A stretch of 64,000 nt of DNA from Gymnothorax reevesii (Eukaryota; Chordata; Actinopteri; Anguilliformes; Muraenidae): the NCBI GenBank assembly GCA_029721435.1, contig CM056582.1, positions 34,740,611 to 34,804,610 of the forward strand. Reading direction: 5' to 3'. The first letter of the stretch is position 1. Each line of letters begins with the position of its first letter. Shown one piece after another: positions 43,959 to 54,419 of this stretch. Position numbers and translations under genes: made by a program. The notes beneath the pieces were generated by a model. It was not told where the DNA came from. It saw only the letters and a program-made list of their open reading frames with translations, and searched no databases.

Positions 43959-44620
43959 ATGGTCAGTTTGCCTGATCTTCTAACTGCTGTGTCTGATTCT
44001 GTTATGGAGGGTTTTGAGCCATTCATCACCCATGGTTTTGTCTCACTTTCACATGATTTTTCCTCATCTGCTCCTGTTCGAATTCTAAGGGATACGGGAT
44101 CTTTCCAATCTCTTATTCTTGCAGAGATTCTACCTTTTTCGGACAAATCGTCTACTCAGGCGAATGTCCTTATTCGAGGAGTAGAATGCGGTTTTACAAG
44201 TGTACCTCTCCATAATGTTCATCTCAAATCAGACGTAGTCTCTGGGCCTGTTACTATTGCCTTTAGGTCTTCTCCTCCTTTCAAAGGTGTTCATTTGCTT
44301 CTTGGTAATGATCTTGCTTGGGATAAGGTTGTGCTCTACCATATTGTAACTGACACTCCTTTGATTGAGCAAGAATCTGACTCTATAGAGGAGGAAATTC
44401 CAGATCTCCATCCTTCATGTGCAGTTACTCGTTCTATGGCCAAAAAGGCTATTCAATATGATGCTGACCTGGACTTTAACCTGGCTGACACCTTCATTGG
44501 GCAGTCTTTTCATCAGGAACTTTCCAGTCCTGAGATGTCTGGGAAATCTTCAGACTTGTCCTTGTCAGGTCATTCTTATGACATTCTGTCCCGGAAACAA
44601 CTTATTCAGGAGCAACAATA
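43959..44620 (+). CDS. Gypsy 2 protease region
   Basis: An open frame of 220 codons ends in TAA at 44619-44621. The active-site block is VRILRDTGSFQSLIL, an intact Asp-Thr-Gly of a retropepsin that acts as a dimer to cut Gag and Pol. HLLLGNDLAWDKV and the CAVTRSMAKKA linker follow, as in gypsy 1. In gypsy 1 this frame continues directly into integrase. Here it stops and the HHCC zinc-binding part of integrase is missing. Confidence 0.85.
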
Positions 44621-44658
44621 AGCTTGTGATCTAGAGCATTTTCTACCACAGGCTGCAA

Positions 44659-45384
44659 GTGAACAAGAGGCTACTCAAGCCGAACCAGAATATTCCAAAG
44701 GCTCGCCTTAAGCCCATTTCCGCTTTTGAAGAACCTTTCAGTCGGATCATCATTGACTCTGTTGGACCTTTGCCGAAGGCTAGGTCTGGTTGTGAGTACT
44801 TACTGACTATCATGAATGCTTCTACTTGGTTTCCTGAGGCAATCCCACTTGGTAATATCAAGGTGAAGACTATCATTAAGGCTCTTACCAAGTTTTTCTG
44901 CTTTAATGGTCTTCCTAAATTAATTCAATCTGATCAAGGGTCAAATTTCATGTCTGGCACATTTCAACAAGTTATGCATGAGCTTGGTATTAAACAATAC
45001 AGGTCATCAGCTTACCATCCTGAAAGTCAAGGTGCTTTGGAGAGATTCCATCAAACCCTGAAGAACATGATAAGGACCTACTGCCTTGATACAGAGAAAG
45101 ATTGGGATGAAGGTGTCCATCTTCTTCTGTTTGCTGCCTGTGAAGCTGTGCAGGAGTCTCTTGGGTTCAGTCTTTTTGAGCTTGTTTTTGGGCATATAGT
45201 CCGTGGACCTCTGAAGCTTCTGAAGGAAAAACTGCTGGCCGAAGATGAAGTCCCAATGAACTTGCTTCAGTATGTCTCTGACTTCCGTAATCGTCTCTCT
45301 AAGGCTTGTGACTTTGCTAAGCCTAACCTCAAAGAGGTTCAGGGCAAAATAAAAACCAGATATGACCTTAATTCCCGAGATTGA
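44659..45384 (+). CDS. Gypsy 2 integrase catalytic core (fragment of pol)
   Basis: Open for about 241 codons. The DDE core is complete: RIIIDSVGPLP (first Asp), IQSDQGSNFMSG (second Asp) and HPESQGALERFHQTL (Glu). The retroviral-type N-terminal HHCC zinc domain present in gypsy 1 is absent; about 130 codons are lost between 44620 and 44660. A TGA at 45382 ends the frame, and remnants of the GPY/F-like C-terminal region (GDKVLAFLPVPGNPL) follow with further stops. Placed upstream of reverse transcriptase, as in Gmr1 elements. Confidence 0.9.
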   Translation: MNKRLLKPNQNIPKARLKPISAFEEPFSRIIIDSVGPLPKARSGCEYLLTIMNASTWFPEAIPLGNIKVKTIIKALTKFFCFNGLPKLIQSDQGSNFMSGTFQQVMHELGIKQYRSSAYHPESQGALERFHQTLKNMIRTYCLDTEKDWDEGVHLLLFAACEAVQESLGFSLFELVFGHIVRGPLKLLKEKLLAEDEVPMNLLQYVSDFRNRLSKACDFAKPNLKEVQGKIKTRYDLNSRD

Positions 45385-45596
45385 AGTTTTAAAACTGGTG
45401 ACAAAGTCCTTGCATTTTTGCCAGTTCCTGGAAACCCTCTAAGAGCCTGATATTTTAGCCCTGACACTGTCCTCAAAAAGGTCAGTGATCTAAATTAAAT
45501 AATTTTAACCCCTGGAAGGAGGAAACAAAAACAAATGTTTCACATCAACAGCTGAAAGAATACATTGACAGAGACATTCAGCAAAAGCAAGTCAAT

Positions 45597-46784
45597 GTGG
45601 TAAATACAATTGAACAGGAACATTCTGAAGAAGATTGTGACTACCCCTTAGAAAACAAACCTGGTCCAGTCAAACTTGAAAATTCAGACATTCTTCAAAA
45701 TATTGACAGCAAGTTGTCCCACCTGGACCCTTTTCAACAACAACAGCTAAAGCAGCTCATATGTGAATACAGTCACATATTCCCTGACGTTCCATCGAGG
45801 ACTGATATGGTTTACCATGATGTCATTCTACAAGATGATGCCAAGGCTGTAAAACAGCATCCTTACAGAATGAATCCAGAGAAGCAGAAATACCTTAAAC
45901 AAGAAGTAAAATACCTGCTTGAAAATGACTTTTTTGAACCAAGTAACAGTGACTGGAGTTCTCCATGCATCCTAGTTCCGAAACCCAATGGAACATATGG
46001 AATGGTGACAAGCTACAGGAAAGCGAACGCTCTGTCAAAAACGGACTGATATCCTATTCCCAGGATTGATGACTGCATTAACAAAGTTGGAAAGTCAAAG
46101 TATGTCACTAAATTTGATCTCCTCAAGGGCTTCTGGCAGATCCCTCTAACAGACAGAGCAAAGGAGATCTCTGCCTTCGCCACACCAGATGGATTATACC
46201 AATACAAGGTCTTGCCATTTGGAATGAAAAATTATCCGGCCACCTTCCAGCGTCTGGTAAACAGAGTGATTGCTGGACTACCAGGATGTGAGGCCTATAT
46301 CGATGACATTATCATCACCAGCGACAGCTTCCAAGAGCACCTCACCTACATCAGAAACTTCTTTCAGAGAGTGAGTGATGCCAAACTCACTATCAACCTT
46401 GTTAAAAGTGACTTTTGTAAAGCTACAGTTGTTTACCTGGGTCATATCATAGGACAGGGTCAAGTCAAACCAATTGATGCGAAAGTGAAAGTTATCACTG
46501 AATTTCCTGAGCCTACAACTAAAAGACAACTAATGAGATTTCTTGGGATGGCTGGCGACTACAGAAAATTCTGTAAAAATTTCTCCATCATTTCTGAACC
46601 TTTGACTAATTTACTGAAGAAAAATGCTAAATTTGTTTTGGATGAAAAATGTCAAAATTCATTTGACCAGCTGCAAGCTATCCTCAAAAATGCACCTGTT
46701 CTCTTATCTCCTAATTTTAAAAAGGTTGGCAAGTTGGCAGTTGATGCCAGTGACATTAGCAGTTTTACTGAAAGAAGACACTGA
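45597..46784 (+). pseudogene. Gypsy 2 reverse transcriptase
   Basis: Begins with an acidic leader, then LICEYSHIFPDVPSRTD, PYRMNPEKQKY and FEPSNSDWSSPCILVPKPNG. A TGA at about 46047 interrupts the YRKANALSKTD block. The frame continues with KYVTKFDLLKGFWQIPL (first catalytic Asp), FGMKNYPATFQRL and YIDDIIITSD (catalytic Asp pair). YLGHIIGQGQVKPIDAK and RQLMRFLGMAGDYRKFCKNF are the thumb and connection. A frameshift near 46750 separates it from RNase H. Apart from one stop and the terminal shift this domain is well preserved. Confidence 0.92.
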
Positions 46785-47109
46785 TGGAGTAGATCATCCT
46801 GTTTGTTACGTTTCCAAAAAGTTTGATAAACATCGGAAAAACTATTCAAAAATTGAAAAAGAATGTTTGGCCCTTGTTTTGGCTTTACAACATTTTAAAG
46901 TCTATCTGACTTGTTCAGCTACTTCCATCAAGATCTTCAGTGATCACAATCCCCTCCCATTCTTGCATAAGATCAAAAACAAGAATCAACGATTACTGAG
47001 ATGGAGTTTACTTTTGCAAGAGTATGATTTGGATATTTTTCACATCAGGGGAAAAGATAATGTTATCCCAGATACTCTTTCAAGTATGGAATTTTATTTC
47101 TTTATTTGA
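46740..47109 (+). pseudogene. Gypsy 2 RNase H
   Basis: Follows the polymerase with a frame change. AVDASD (first Asp) is at the very end of the previous frame. The rest, DHPVCYVSKKFDKHRKNYSK, IEKECLALVLALQHFKVYL (Glu), IFSDHNPLPFL (Asp) and HIRGKDNVIPDTLS, reads through to the stop at 47109. Equivalent to 27727-28300 in gypsy 1. Confidence 0.88.
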
Positions 47110-47282
47110 CTGAGAAAAATGTAATTTTACTTTTCTATTTGATTGTGAAAATTGCACTGGTTGTTATATATATGATTCTTATAATGATCAATGATACTTT
47201 TGTGTTAAGTTCAAGATTATACTGATTATAAAACTGCGTTAATTTTAACAAAAGAAAGCTTTTAGCAAACCTTTATTTTCTT

Positions 47283-47296
47283 AAAGAGGGGAGGAG
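47283..47296 (+). promoter_or_regulatory. Polypurine tract of gypsy 2
   Basis: AAAGAGGGGAGGAG just before the 3' LTR; would prime plus-strand DNA synthesis. Confidence 0.8.
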
Positions 47297-47531
47297 TTGT
47301 GTATGAATATTTTATGTAAAGCACTGTATATCATTTGTAAATGGAGATTTTTTACATGCTGTTTTTGCTGCCTTGCTGGCCAGCTATTTATTTTGTTTAT
47401 TTTGCACCCTCTGGTAGTGTGTCTGTAGCAAAACATAATCTGATGTAATAGACTAGTGCTTTCTAGAAGTTTCTGGCACCTTCTGGCCTGGAGTAGGCAG
47501 GATTTTTCAGGAATCCTGTAGATCTTTCCAG

Positions 47532-48528
47532 GGCTGCGTTCCAATCCGAAAAATGCTTGTTTCATCGTGTTCACTCGCCCTCCAATCGAGGGGGGAATCC
47601 CCAAAAAATCCCGGATGTAAGATGGCTGCCACTTGTAGGGTCGTTCCAATCCAGTTTTGCGGAGGGAAGAGTGCATTTTAATTTGCTCAAGCCCTCGATT
47701 AGCCTCCCTCAAATGAAGCCAACAACGAACATCCCTCCAAGCTTTGATATTGCCCAGAATGCTTCGCTCTTTCTCCCTCGGTCAAAATTTCACGTCCGCC
47801 AATTTTGTCAGCTGGCAAAAGGAGGAATTGTGGTAGGGAAATTACCATACAAATTTAATAATTGTGTTGGAGTAGTGTGCAATTTATGACAGAGTGATAT
47901 GCAAATAGCGAAGTTTGGGGGTGAGGGGCATCGGTTTCAAATAATTTATAAGCATTTGAGTCTTTACGTACCTTTTTGCTGTAGCTACCTTATAGCATCC
48001 GCGAGGACTGTTGCGGAGCTAAAAGCCGCTTTCACACTGGACGAAAAATGAATTTTTCGCGCGACAGATTACATTCAATGCAAAGATGCGAATTCGTGCA
48101 TTCGAGTGTTTGCATTGAATCTGAATGCAATCTGTCATGCGAAAAATTTGTTTCGCGTCTGGGGTGAAAATAGCTTTTGTTCCCATAAAACAGTCACAAG
48201 TGCCACAGCAATCAAAGGAGCACGCTGTCTTCTACTTGCCATGAACATGCGGTACGCTTTCGCGTGAACTGCAACGATTAAATTCACAAGCAACTAACTC
48301 ACTCGGCTCCATGGCAACGTAAACTTCCCGTTGGCTTGTTGACAAATGTCAAAGTGCGGAAGAAACGCGGCGAGGGTCGTTCCGATTGATTTCCCACAAC
48401 CCTCCCCCTAAGTCCCCTCTATTGCCCTCCCTCGTTTGGGAAGGGCTTTCTCGCCTGCTACGTCTTTCGGAGGGCTCACTCGAGTGGAGGGAAGAAGGGA
48501 GTATCTTATTTTGGATTGGAACGCAGCC
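47532..48528. mobile_element. Non-autonomous DNA transposon, GGCTGCGTTCCAATCC ends, CAG duplication
   Basis: 16 bp perfect inverted ends GGCTGCGTTCCAATCC, flanked by CAG on both sides (47529-47531, 48529-48531). A 3 bp target duplication fits PIF/Harbinger-type or CACTA-type elements. No transposase was recognised. Subterminal sequence repeats a GGGTCGTTCC motif. Contains a palindromic MITE copy. Confidence 0.85.
48024..48175. mobile_element. Palindromic MITE, copy 5
   Basis: GCCGCTTTCACACTGGACGA to GTCTGGGGTGAAAATAGCTT with mirrored GACAGATTACATTCAATGCA inside. Third level of nesting: MITE in DNA transposon in LTR. Confidence 0.75.
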
Positions 48529-48764
48529 CAGAATGTTGTTAGTCCCTATAAATGCTGTGATTTTAGTCAGAGAGCAACACAGCGGAGCAGAGCAGAGCAG
48601 AAGAAGAGTTTTTGATTTGGCAACAGAGTTAAATAGTGGCATTTAGAGTGTTATTAGAGGATTTAACAGAATTCTTTTTTTTGTAGAACTTTTTTTTGTG
48701 AAGAATAAATTTGTTAAAGTTTTCATTGCTGGTTTTCTTTGTTGTGATTTTTCAAGTCATAACA

Positions 48765-49035
48765 ATTTGAAAAATGGCTCATATTACCCCAGTCTCCCTT
48801 ATTTGCAAACTACCAGTGGTATTACGTATACCCTCGGTGCAGTAGCTATGAGGTATGATGATATAACAGGTTGAATAGCTAGCCAGCTGTAGGCGAAGGA
48901 AAAACAAAAAATTCGCAAACTCGCATGATGCCCAAGCAAGCTCTGAGGATGAACATAACTTCGAAAAGACTACCGAATCCTTCTTTTCACCTGCTTGATC
49001 TCGATGCATTGTAATCCATGATTTAAAATGTGCCT
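48765..49035. other. No recognised gene
   Basis: Possibly the continuation of the GGTAAGTTGAGCC-type element interrupted by gypsy 2 (GGCTCATATTACCCC near 48777). No coding. Confidence 0.35.
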
Positions 49036-49039
49036 GCAG

Positions 49040-49385
49040 CACAGCAGGGCCCAGCCACTATTTGCACATTTCATTGAACCATTTGCTGCTGCAATCCGTC
49101 AAAATAACAATATTACTGGTATTCATACTATAAACATAACTTTATAGGCAGATGACATACTCCTGTTCATACAAAATCCCAATAATTCAGTCAAAGAACT
49201 TATCAAAATCATCAATTCATACTCCAGCATCTCAGACTACACAGTAAACTGGAATAAATCAACCACCCTCACAATAAAGGCAGATACATCCCTTTCTACA
49301 CCACACATACCCCAATTACTACCTACTACTGGCAACATCACATATTTAGGCATAAAATTCTCCGCCAAACTGTCTGCAAGGACAA
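49040..49385 (+). pseudogene. L1/Tx1-like LINE reverse transcriptase fragment
   Basis: Translation gives FIEPFAAAIRQNNNITGI, then a TAG followed by ADDILLFIQNP, INSYSSISDYTVNWNKS and ITYLGIKFSAKLS. That is the palm and thumb of an L1-clade polymerase. The catalytic motif should be Y/F-ADD, and the aromatic codon is now TAG, so even the best-conserved site is broken. Only about 115 codons remain. It runs directly into the tandem array that follows. Confidence 0.75.
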
Positions 49386-49825
49386 AGGTCAAACTGGTAC
49401 GAAACCTCAAAAAAAGACACACCTACCCCCCATGGGGAGTCCACATATGCAATATGAACTTCCTAACCCAAGTGGTTACAGAGAAATAGCCCGGACAAAG
49501 TTTTGAAAGTGAAGGTCACTGCTGCAAGGTCAAAGGTCAAACTGGGACGAAACCTCAAAAAGGCACACTTTGCCCCATAGGGAGTCGACATATGCAATAC
49601 AAACTTCCTAACCCAAGTGGTTTCAGAGAAATAGCCCGGACAAAGTTTTGAAAGTGAAGGTCACTGCTGCAAGGTCAAAGGTCAAACTGAGACAAAACCT
49701 CAACAAGGTACACCTACCCCCCATGGGGAGTCCACATATGCGATATGAACTTACTGCCCGGACAAAGTTTTGAAATTGAAGGTCACTGCTGCAAGGTCAA
49801 AGGTCAAACTGGGACGAAACCTCGA
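49379..49825 (+). repeat. Tandem array of 125-143 bp units carrying DR1 motifs
   Basis: Landmarks AAGGTCAAAGGTCAAACTGG, CCTCAAAAAGGCAC, GGGGAGTCCACATATGC and GCCCGGACAAAGTTTTGAAA recur about 3.3 times. AGGTCAAAGGTCA, a perfect direct repeat of AGGTCA spaced by one base, occurs at 49527-49539, 49672-49684 and 49794-49806, with another AGGTCA about 15 bases upstream of each. The first unit is partial. Confidence 0.88.
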
Positions 49826-49829
49826 AAAG

Positions 49830-50860
49830 GCATATATATTTGTAATTTATAAAGTTTGGGATTACATTTTTAAACAGTGACTAGTAATGTGTAATGTATT
49901 TCTTTTTTGAGTAACTACCCCGACACTGGTAGTAAGCATGCATGATGGAAACAGTTGAAGCAACTGTCGTACCGCGTTGCGCCACAAAGCAGTTTCTGTG
50001 TCACCAGTTAGTCATCGCTTTTGATTTAAAGATAATCAAAATGAATATGATTGTCCTCAAAGAGAACATAATCCACAGTTTGTATATACTTTTGTACGTG
50101 TGTGTGTGTGTGTGTCCACATATTCAGATGCATATAGGAAGCTATTTGCAAGGCAAGACCCTGTGGCCGATTTCCAATTGGCTCTCCGCTAGGCAAGAAA
50201 GACCCTAGTGATGATAATGGGAACTACAGTTATGAACCAACTAGACAGTCAAAGTGGGACCTCACCATCTTGGGATGGGACCACAAGTTTACACACTCAC
50301 TGTACTCTTCAGAATGGTCAGATTTCAATAAACTTGGTGTTATTTGAAAACTCTTAACCTACAGATAATAAATCCATAAGATTACATGCCTTTAACAATA
50401 TGAAAACAGCAATTGGAAATTAGCCACAAGGCTGCATTGCGAATAGCCAAAGCATGTTTATTTATTTTATTTATTTATCTTTTTTTACAAGGACAACATT
50501 GGGACCTTTTGAAGTCAAATGTCATTGCTTGAAGTTGTTCAAAGAACATGAAATTCCCAACAGTAGCCATGATAAGCACGTAAGATGACAGGTCAGGCCA
50601 GCCTCCTCTTTGAAAAAAATGGTCAAACTAGCCCTCTGTTTGGCAGTATACGAATATACGAGGCATTACGGTAAATGCGTTAAAACTTAATTTTTCAAAA
50701 TATAAACTAGCTGACAACATGCATTATATTAGTCAGTCTTTCAATAGTAAATGACTAAATATATAAAGAAATAAAAACTACAATAATAATGGCATTAAAT
50801 AAATTAATATTAAGCTGAATAATAAATTCAAAATTAAAAATAATTTCAAAAAGTTAAGAT
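49830..50860. other. No recognised gene
   Basis: Contains a short (GT)n run at about 50095-50116. Otherwise non-coding sequence without recognisable elements. Confidence 0.45.
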
Positions 50861-50864
50861 TATC

Positions 50865-51690
50865 AGGACATTCTGGGGTAAAACAAAATTCCCTGTTGCC
50901 ACAGAATAATTTCACAACAACATGATAGGACAGTACCCCACAGTGTCACACAACGGAAGTCAGGGCATTCTGATGCGGCAATTCAAAATTAGAGCCTTTT
51001 GAAATATCATGTATATTTTGCTGTGTTCTCGCTAATTTCAAATGAGATATAAAATGAAATTCCCAGTACCCACAGACTAATTTCATGAAGGAATGATAGC
51101 ACAGTACCCCACAGTGTACTGAAAGGGATATCAGGGCATTGTAATATGGCATTTCAAAATTAAAGCCTTTTGAAATATCTTGCATTTTTTGTTGTGTTCC
51201 CGCTAAATTGAGATTAGAATTAAAAGGAAATTCCCCATTGCCTAAGACTAATTTCAAAACAGTTCAATAGTACAGTACCCCTCAGGGTCACATAGAGCAT
51301 TCTGATGTGGCATTTAAAAATTAAAGCCCTATAAAATATCATGTATTTTTTGCTGTGTTCAATCAAATTTCAGATTTGAATTGAAAGATAATTCTCTGTT
51401 GCCACAGAATAATTTCACAACAGCGTGATAGCACAGTACCTCATACTGTCACTCATTGCATATCAGGACATTCTGATGTGGCATTTCAAAATTTAAGCCC
51501 TTAAAAATATCAAGTATTTTTTGCTGTGTTCCCATTAATGTGGCAACAGACAGGAAACTGTCTGTTGCCACAGACTAAATTCACCAAACCATTGTAGTAC
51601 AACACCTCACAGTTTAACTCAGATGATATCAGTACATTCCTATGAAGCGTTTCAAAATTTTAAGCCCTTTGAATAATAATTATTGAAATC
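50865..51690. repeat. Tandem array, about five diverged units of 160-171 bp
   Basis: The block CACAGTACCCCACAGTGT or variants recurs at 50931, 51102, 51273, 51433 and (weaker) 51598. Each is followed by ATTCTGATGTGGCATTTCAA, AAAGCCTTTTGAAATATC and TTTTTTGCTGTGTTC. Units are clearly diverged, so the array is old. Non-coding. Confidence 0.85.
51541..51570. repeat. Perfect 13 bp hairpin with GAAA loop
   Basis: TGGCAACAGACAG, GAAA, CTGTCTGTTGCCA. It lies at a unit boundary of the surrounding tandem array and likely arose by an inverted duplication there. No A/U-rich or T-run context suggests a terminator. Confidence 0.8.
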
Positions 51691-51699
51691 AATTTCACT

Positions 51700-54415
51700 C
51701 TACAAACAGATGCAGGATTAATACCAGCCCCGCATTACTCCGATGGCCCAGGGGAGTTAAAAACAAACTACATCATTTACACAGCTTGTATGCAACGTGA
51801 GAGATCATGCCACATATCTTCGGAAAGCTACGATTCTTGTGATTCAATTGATGCCAACCACTTCAAAATATAATCATCATACCAGCTTTAATGAACGCCT
51901 GTGTCAGACAACAAACAAACGAACGAACAGTTACAAAACTGATGTAACTCACCAATGAAGCCTCCTAGTGCTCCTCCAGTCGAACATATCCCCTCAAACA
52001 TGGTCTTCTTACATCCACAAAGTTCCACTAAATCCAATCCAGTAAAGTATTTAGTAGAAAACACACTTTTCTACCAGTAAACATCCATGAACAGCCGCTG
52101 CATCATTTGAAATGAGCCAGTGGATATCCACAAAGTCCGCTGTATTTGTAGTCGTAGCCCTGCAGCACATGTAAACAGTACTGAACCATTGGATAGGCAT
52201 TCTAGGCAAATTTTACGGGAGTGAGAAGGGTTAATATCACTTAAACACAACCTCTCTTGCAATGGGAAGTCTTCCAAAAAAACAGCAGATGATGCCACAA
52301 TCTAAAAGTCATTGACATTGTTTAGTCTGGAATGGCTTAATCCCTAATCTCACTAGAAGAAAATTCTGCCGCGATCCCCCCAAAAAAAAACGACAAAATG
52401 TGGTAGATCATGGCTTGATCTTTTAATCTTCTCCATCGTATTTTGAGCCTTTCTGAAGTGTCTAGGATTGCCACCATCTCCCTTGTCGCCACAAAATTTT
52501 GACGTTCAAAACGTCTGTAGCCAGAGTGCAAAGGTGCCAAAGCGCATCATGATCGCTCAAGAGCATATTAAAAACGACGCATTTATAGCTCTAATGTGAC
52601 AGCATTGCCAAAAGCGTATTACAAGTTGTTGAAAGCAACTCCAATCACCCGAGTTTTCAAGTCCGTTCCTGACACAATTCTTGATTACTTAAGAATTCCT
52701 TAATAAATGTAAAATGGTGCGTGTCTTTATTTGTGCACTGAAGTTTATATTACACATGGCCCCCCTCATCTGCCCAAAAATTTGAATTGTGTGTGTGTTG
52801 TATTTGAGTGTGGTGTGAAGTTGCACTTTATAAATATGCCCTGACATAGATTTTGACCAAAATATAAGTTACACATCTCCCCAAACGTGAAAAAAAACTG
52901 TAGTGTCAGAGCATTCACAGGCTTACACATTGCCTGACTGACTCCACAAAATTATTCACCAATCACAAGCACAGATATTGACTTATTAAATATGAGTCGA
53001 AATATGCTAATGAGTAATTTAGCACATCTTTTATTCCATTCAGAATTTACAATATTGATTCTGGGTTGAATTTTCTGGCATTGTGCATTATTGCACATCA
53101 TTTCATAGAAAAACAGCGTGCACAGTTTGAATTAGTTCTCTCCACCACTTTTCTAGCAGTCATGGGATGAAGTTCAGAAGGACCCCATGTTTGAGGAGTA
53201 GATTTGTAACATGTCAGTACACCTCTAAAAGAAATGTATATTCACTGCACAACTGATGAAATTTCCACATAAATGTTTTAAGGTACAGCACATCATGTAT
53301 AAGTCTTTCAATAAATATACTGAAACATTTCAGGAAACGTGTCTGCCTTTTTCAAATTTTGACTTTAAATGATCTGTTCCGGATGTTTGGTTTTCCATCA
53401 AACAGACAACATAAAATGTAGTTGGCTTTATGGAATACAGTCATGTCTCAAAGTACATTTGAACAGATCACTTGACTGATTGATTATCAAAGACCAGTTC
53501 ATGTTTGCTAATACCCCAGTCTCGGTTGATTTCCTTAACAAATTATTTTGAAAAAACCACCTCTTTGTCTGTCAAATCTAACGCGCGATCGAACTGTCTG
53601 CCTTGAAAAACAATTGAAAACAATTTCTATATGTTTATAGTTTGCATGTTATTACATGCTTAGATTATGATCAACCGATGTTCATGCTACTTGATTTTGG
53701 TAGTTTGAATTAGAAATAAAGAATTTCATTTTTTCACATCAATGTTACAAAAAATGACTCATTAGCGTATTTTGACTCATATGACACACATAAATCATAA
53801 CTTTTATTGCCATGTATGAACACAACACAGAACATTGCAAGAACATCTGAACTTCTATTCTCATGTTCATTCATGAACACAACAATCAAGTAACATTACG
53901 ATAACAATATTCCTTATTAACCCTAATCGTGCTATACACACACATTTTTAATCTTCCAGTAACATGCCACATACACCTTTAGGCGCACTCATAGAAACTA
54001 ACCAATCAAGCTGTAACCCTCTCTAATCCTTCACCGTTATAAACTCGCACATTTTTTTGCCAGTTATTCTCACTGGCACCTTTCTTGCCAATTATTTTTT
54101 GCCAATATTTTTATAAAATCAGTTTATAACAGAGGTTCTGTGTGCAATAACTGTAAACCACAGTAAAATGCAAGCAGGACTCTAAGTACAGCAGACATAA
54201 CAAGGAGACAATGGGTTCATTTAACTGTAAAATTCAGTCCATTTATAACAGTGTTCTAATCCTGATGGTTGGGGCTTATATATATATATAATTGTGTCAA
54301 GTGAAACATAGAAGTTGCAGTGCCGAAGGTTTGACCAATGTGAGATAACACTATTATTTACCTGACTGAAGAAATGCCACCGATTGCCTGAAATTATTGC
54401 AAAAGCCCATTAACC
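51700..54415. other. No recognised gene
   Basis: About 2.7 kb of A/T-rich sequence. Short minus-strand frames at 52071 and 52337 have no recognisable domain. I found neither repeat ends nor exon structure with confidence; it may be unique sequence. Confidence 0.4.
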
Positions 54416-54419
54416 TATC

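Larger units (their letters stand above)
40744..48764 (+). mobile_element. Gypsy 2: Gmr1-like Ty3/gypsy LTR retrotransposon with both LTRs
   Basis: 5' LTR 40744-41115, tRNA-Gln primer site 41119-41136, gag from 41228, protease 43959-44620, integrase 44659-45384, reverse transcriptase from about 45720, RNase H to 47109, purine tract 47283-47296, 3' LTR 47300-48764. Order is integrase before reverse transcriptase. Two foreign pieces are inserted: a solo LTR in gag (42332-43771) and a DNA transposon in the 3' LTR (47532-48528). Flanks ATTA and ATTT are a weak match for a 4 bp target duplication. Many stops and frameshifts; inactive. Confidence 0.93.
47300..48764 (+). repeat. 3' LTR of gypsy 2, split by a DNA transposon
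   Basis: TGTATGAATATTTTATGTAA to GTCATAACA. The first 230 bases and last 230 bases match the 5' LTR. The middle is a 997 bp insertion. Differences from the 5' LTR show the copy is not recent. Confidence 0.92.

Noticed and set aside
26534..48764. Gypsy elements as endogenous retroviruses
   Set aside because: No envelope-like frame was seen between RNase H and the 3' LTR, and gag and domain order fit Gmr1-like retrotransposons.
51541..51570. Hairpin as a transcription terminator or small RNA gene
   Set aside because: Animal genome context, no T run, and location at a tandem-unit junction make a rearrangement scar more likely.
49379..51690. Tandem arrays as CRISPR-like repeats
   Set aside because: Units are contiguous, long and diverged with no unique spacers, and the window is clearly from an animal genome.
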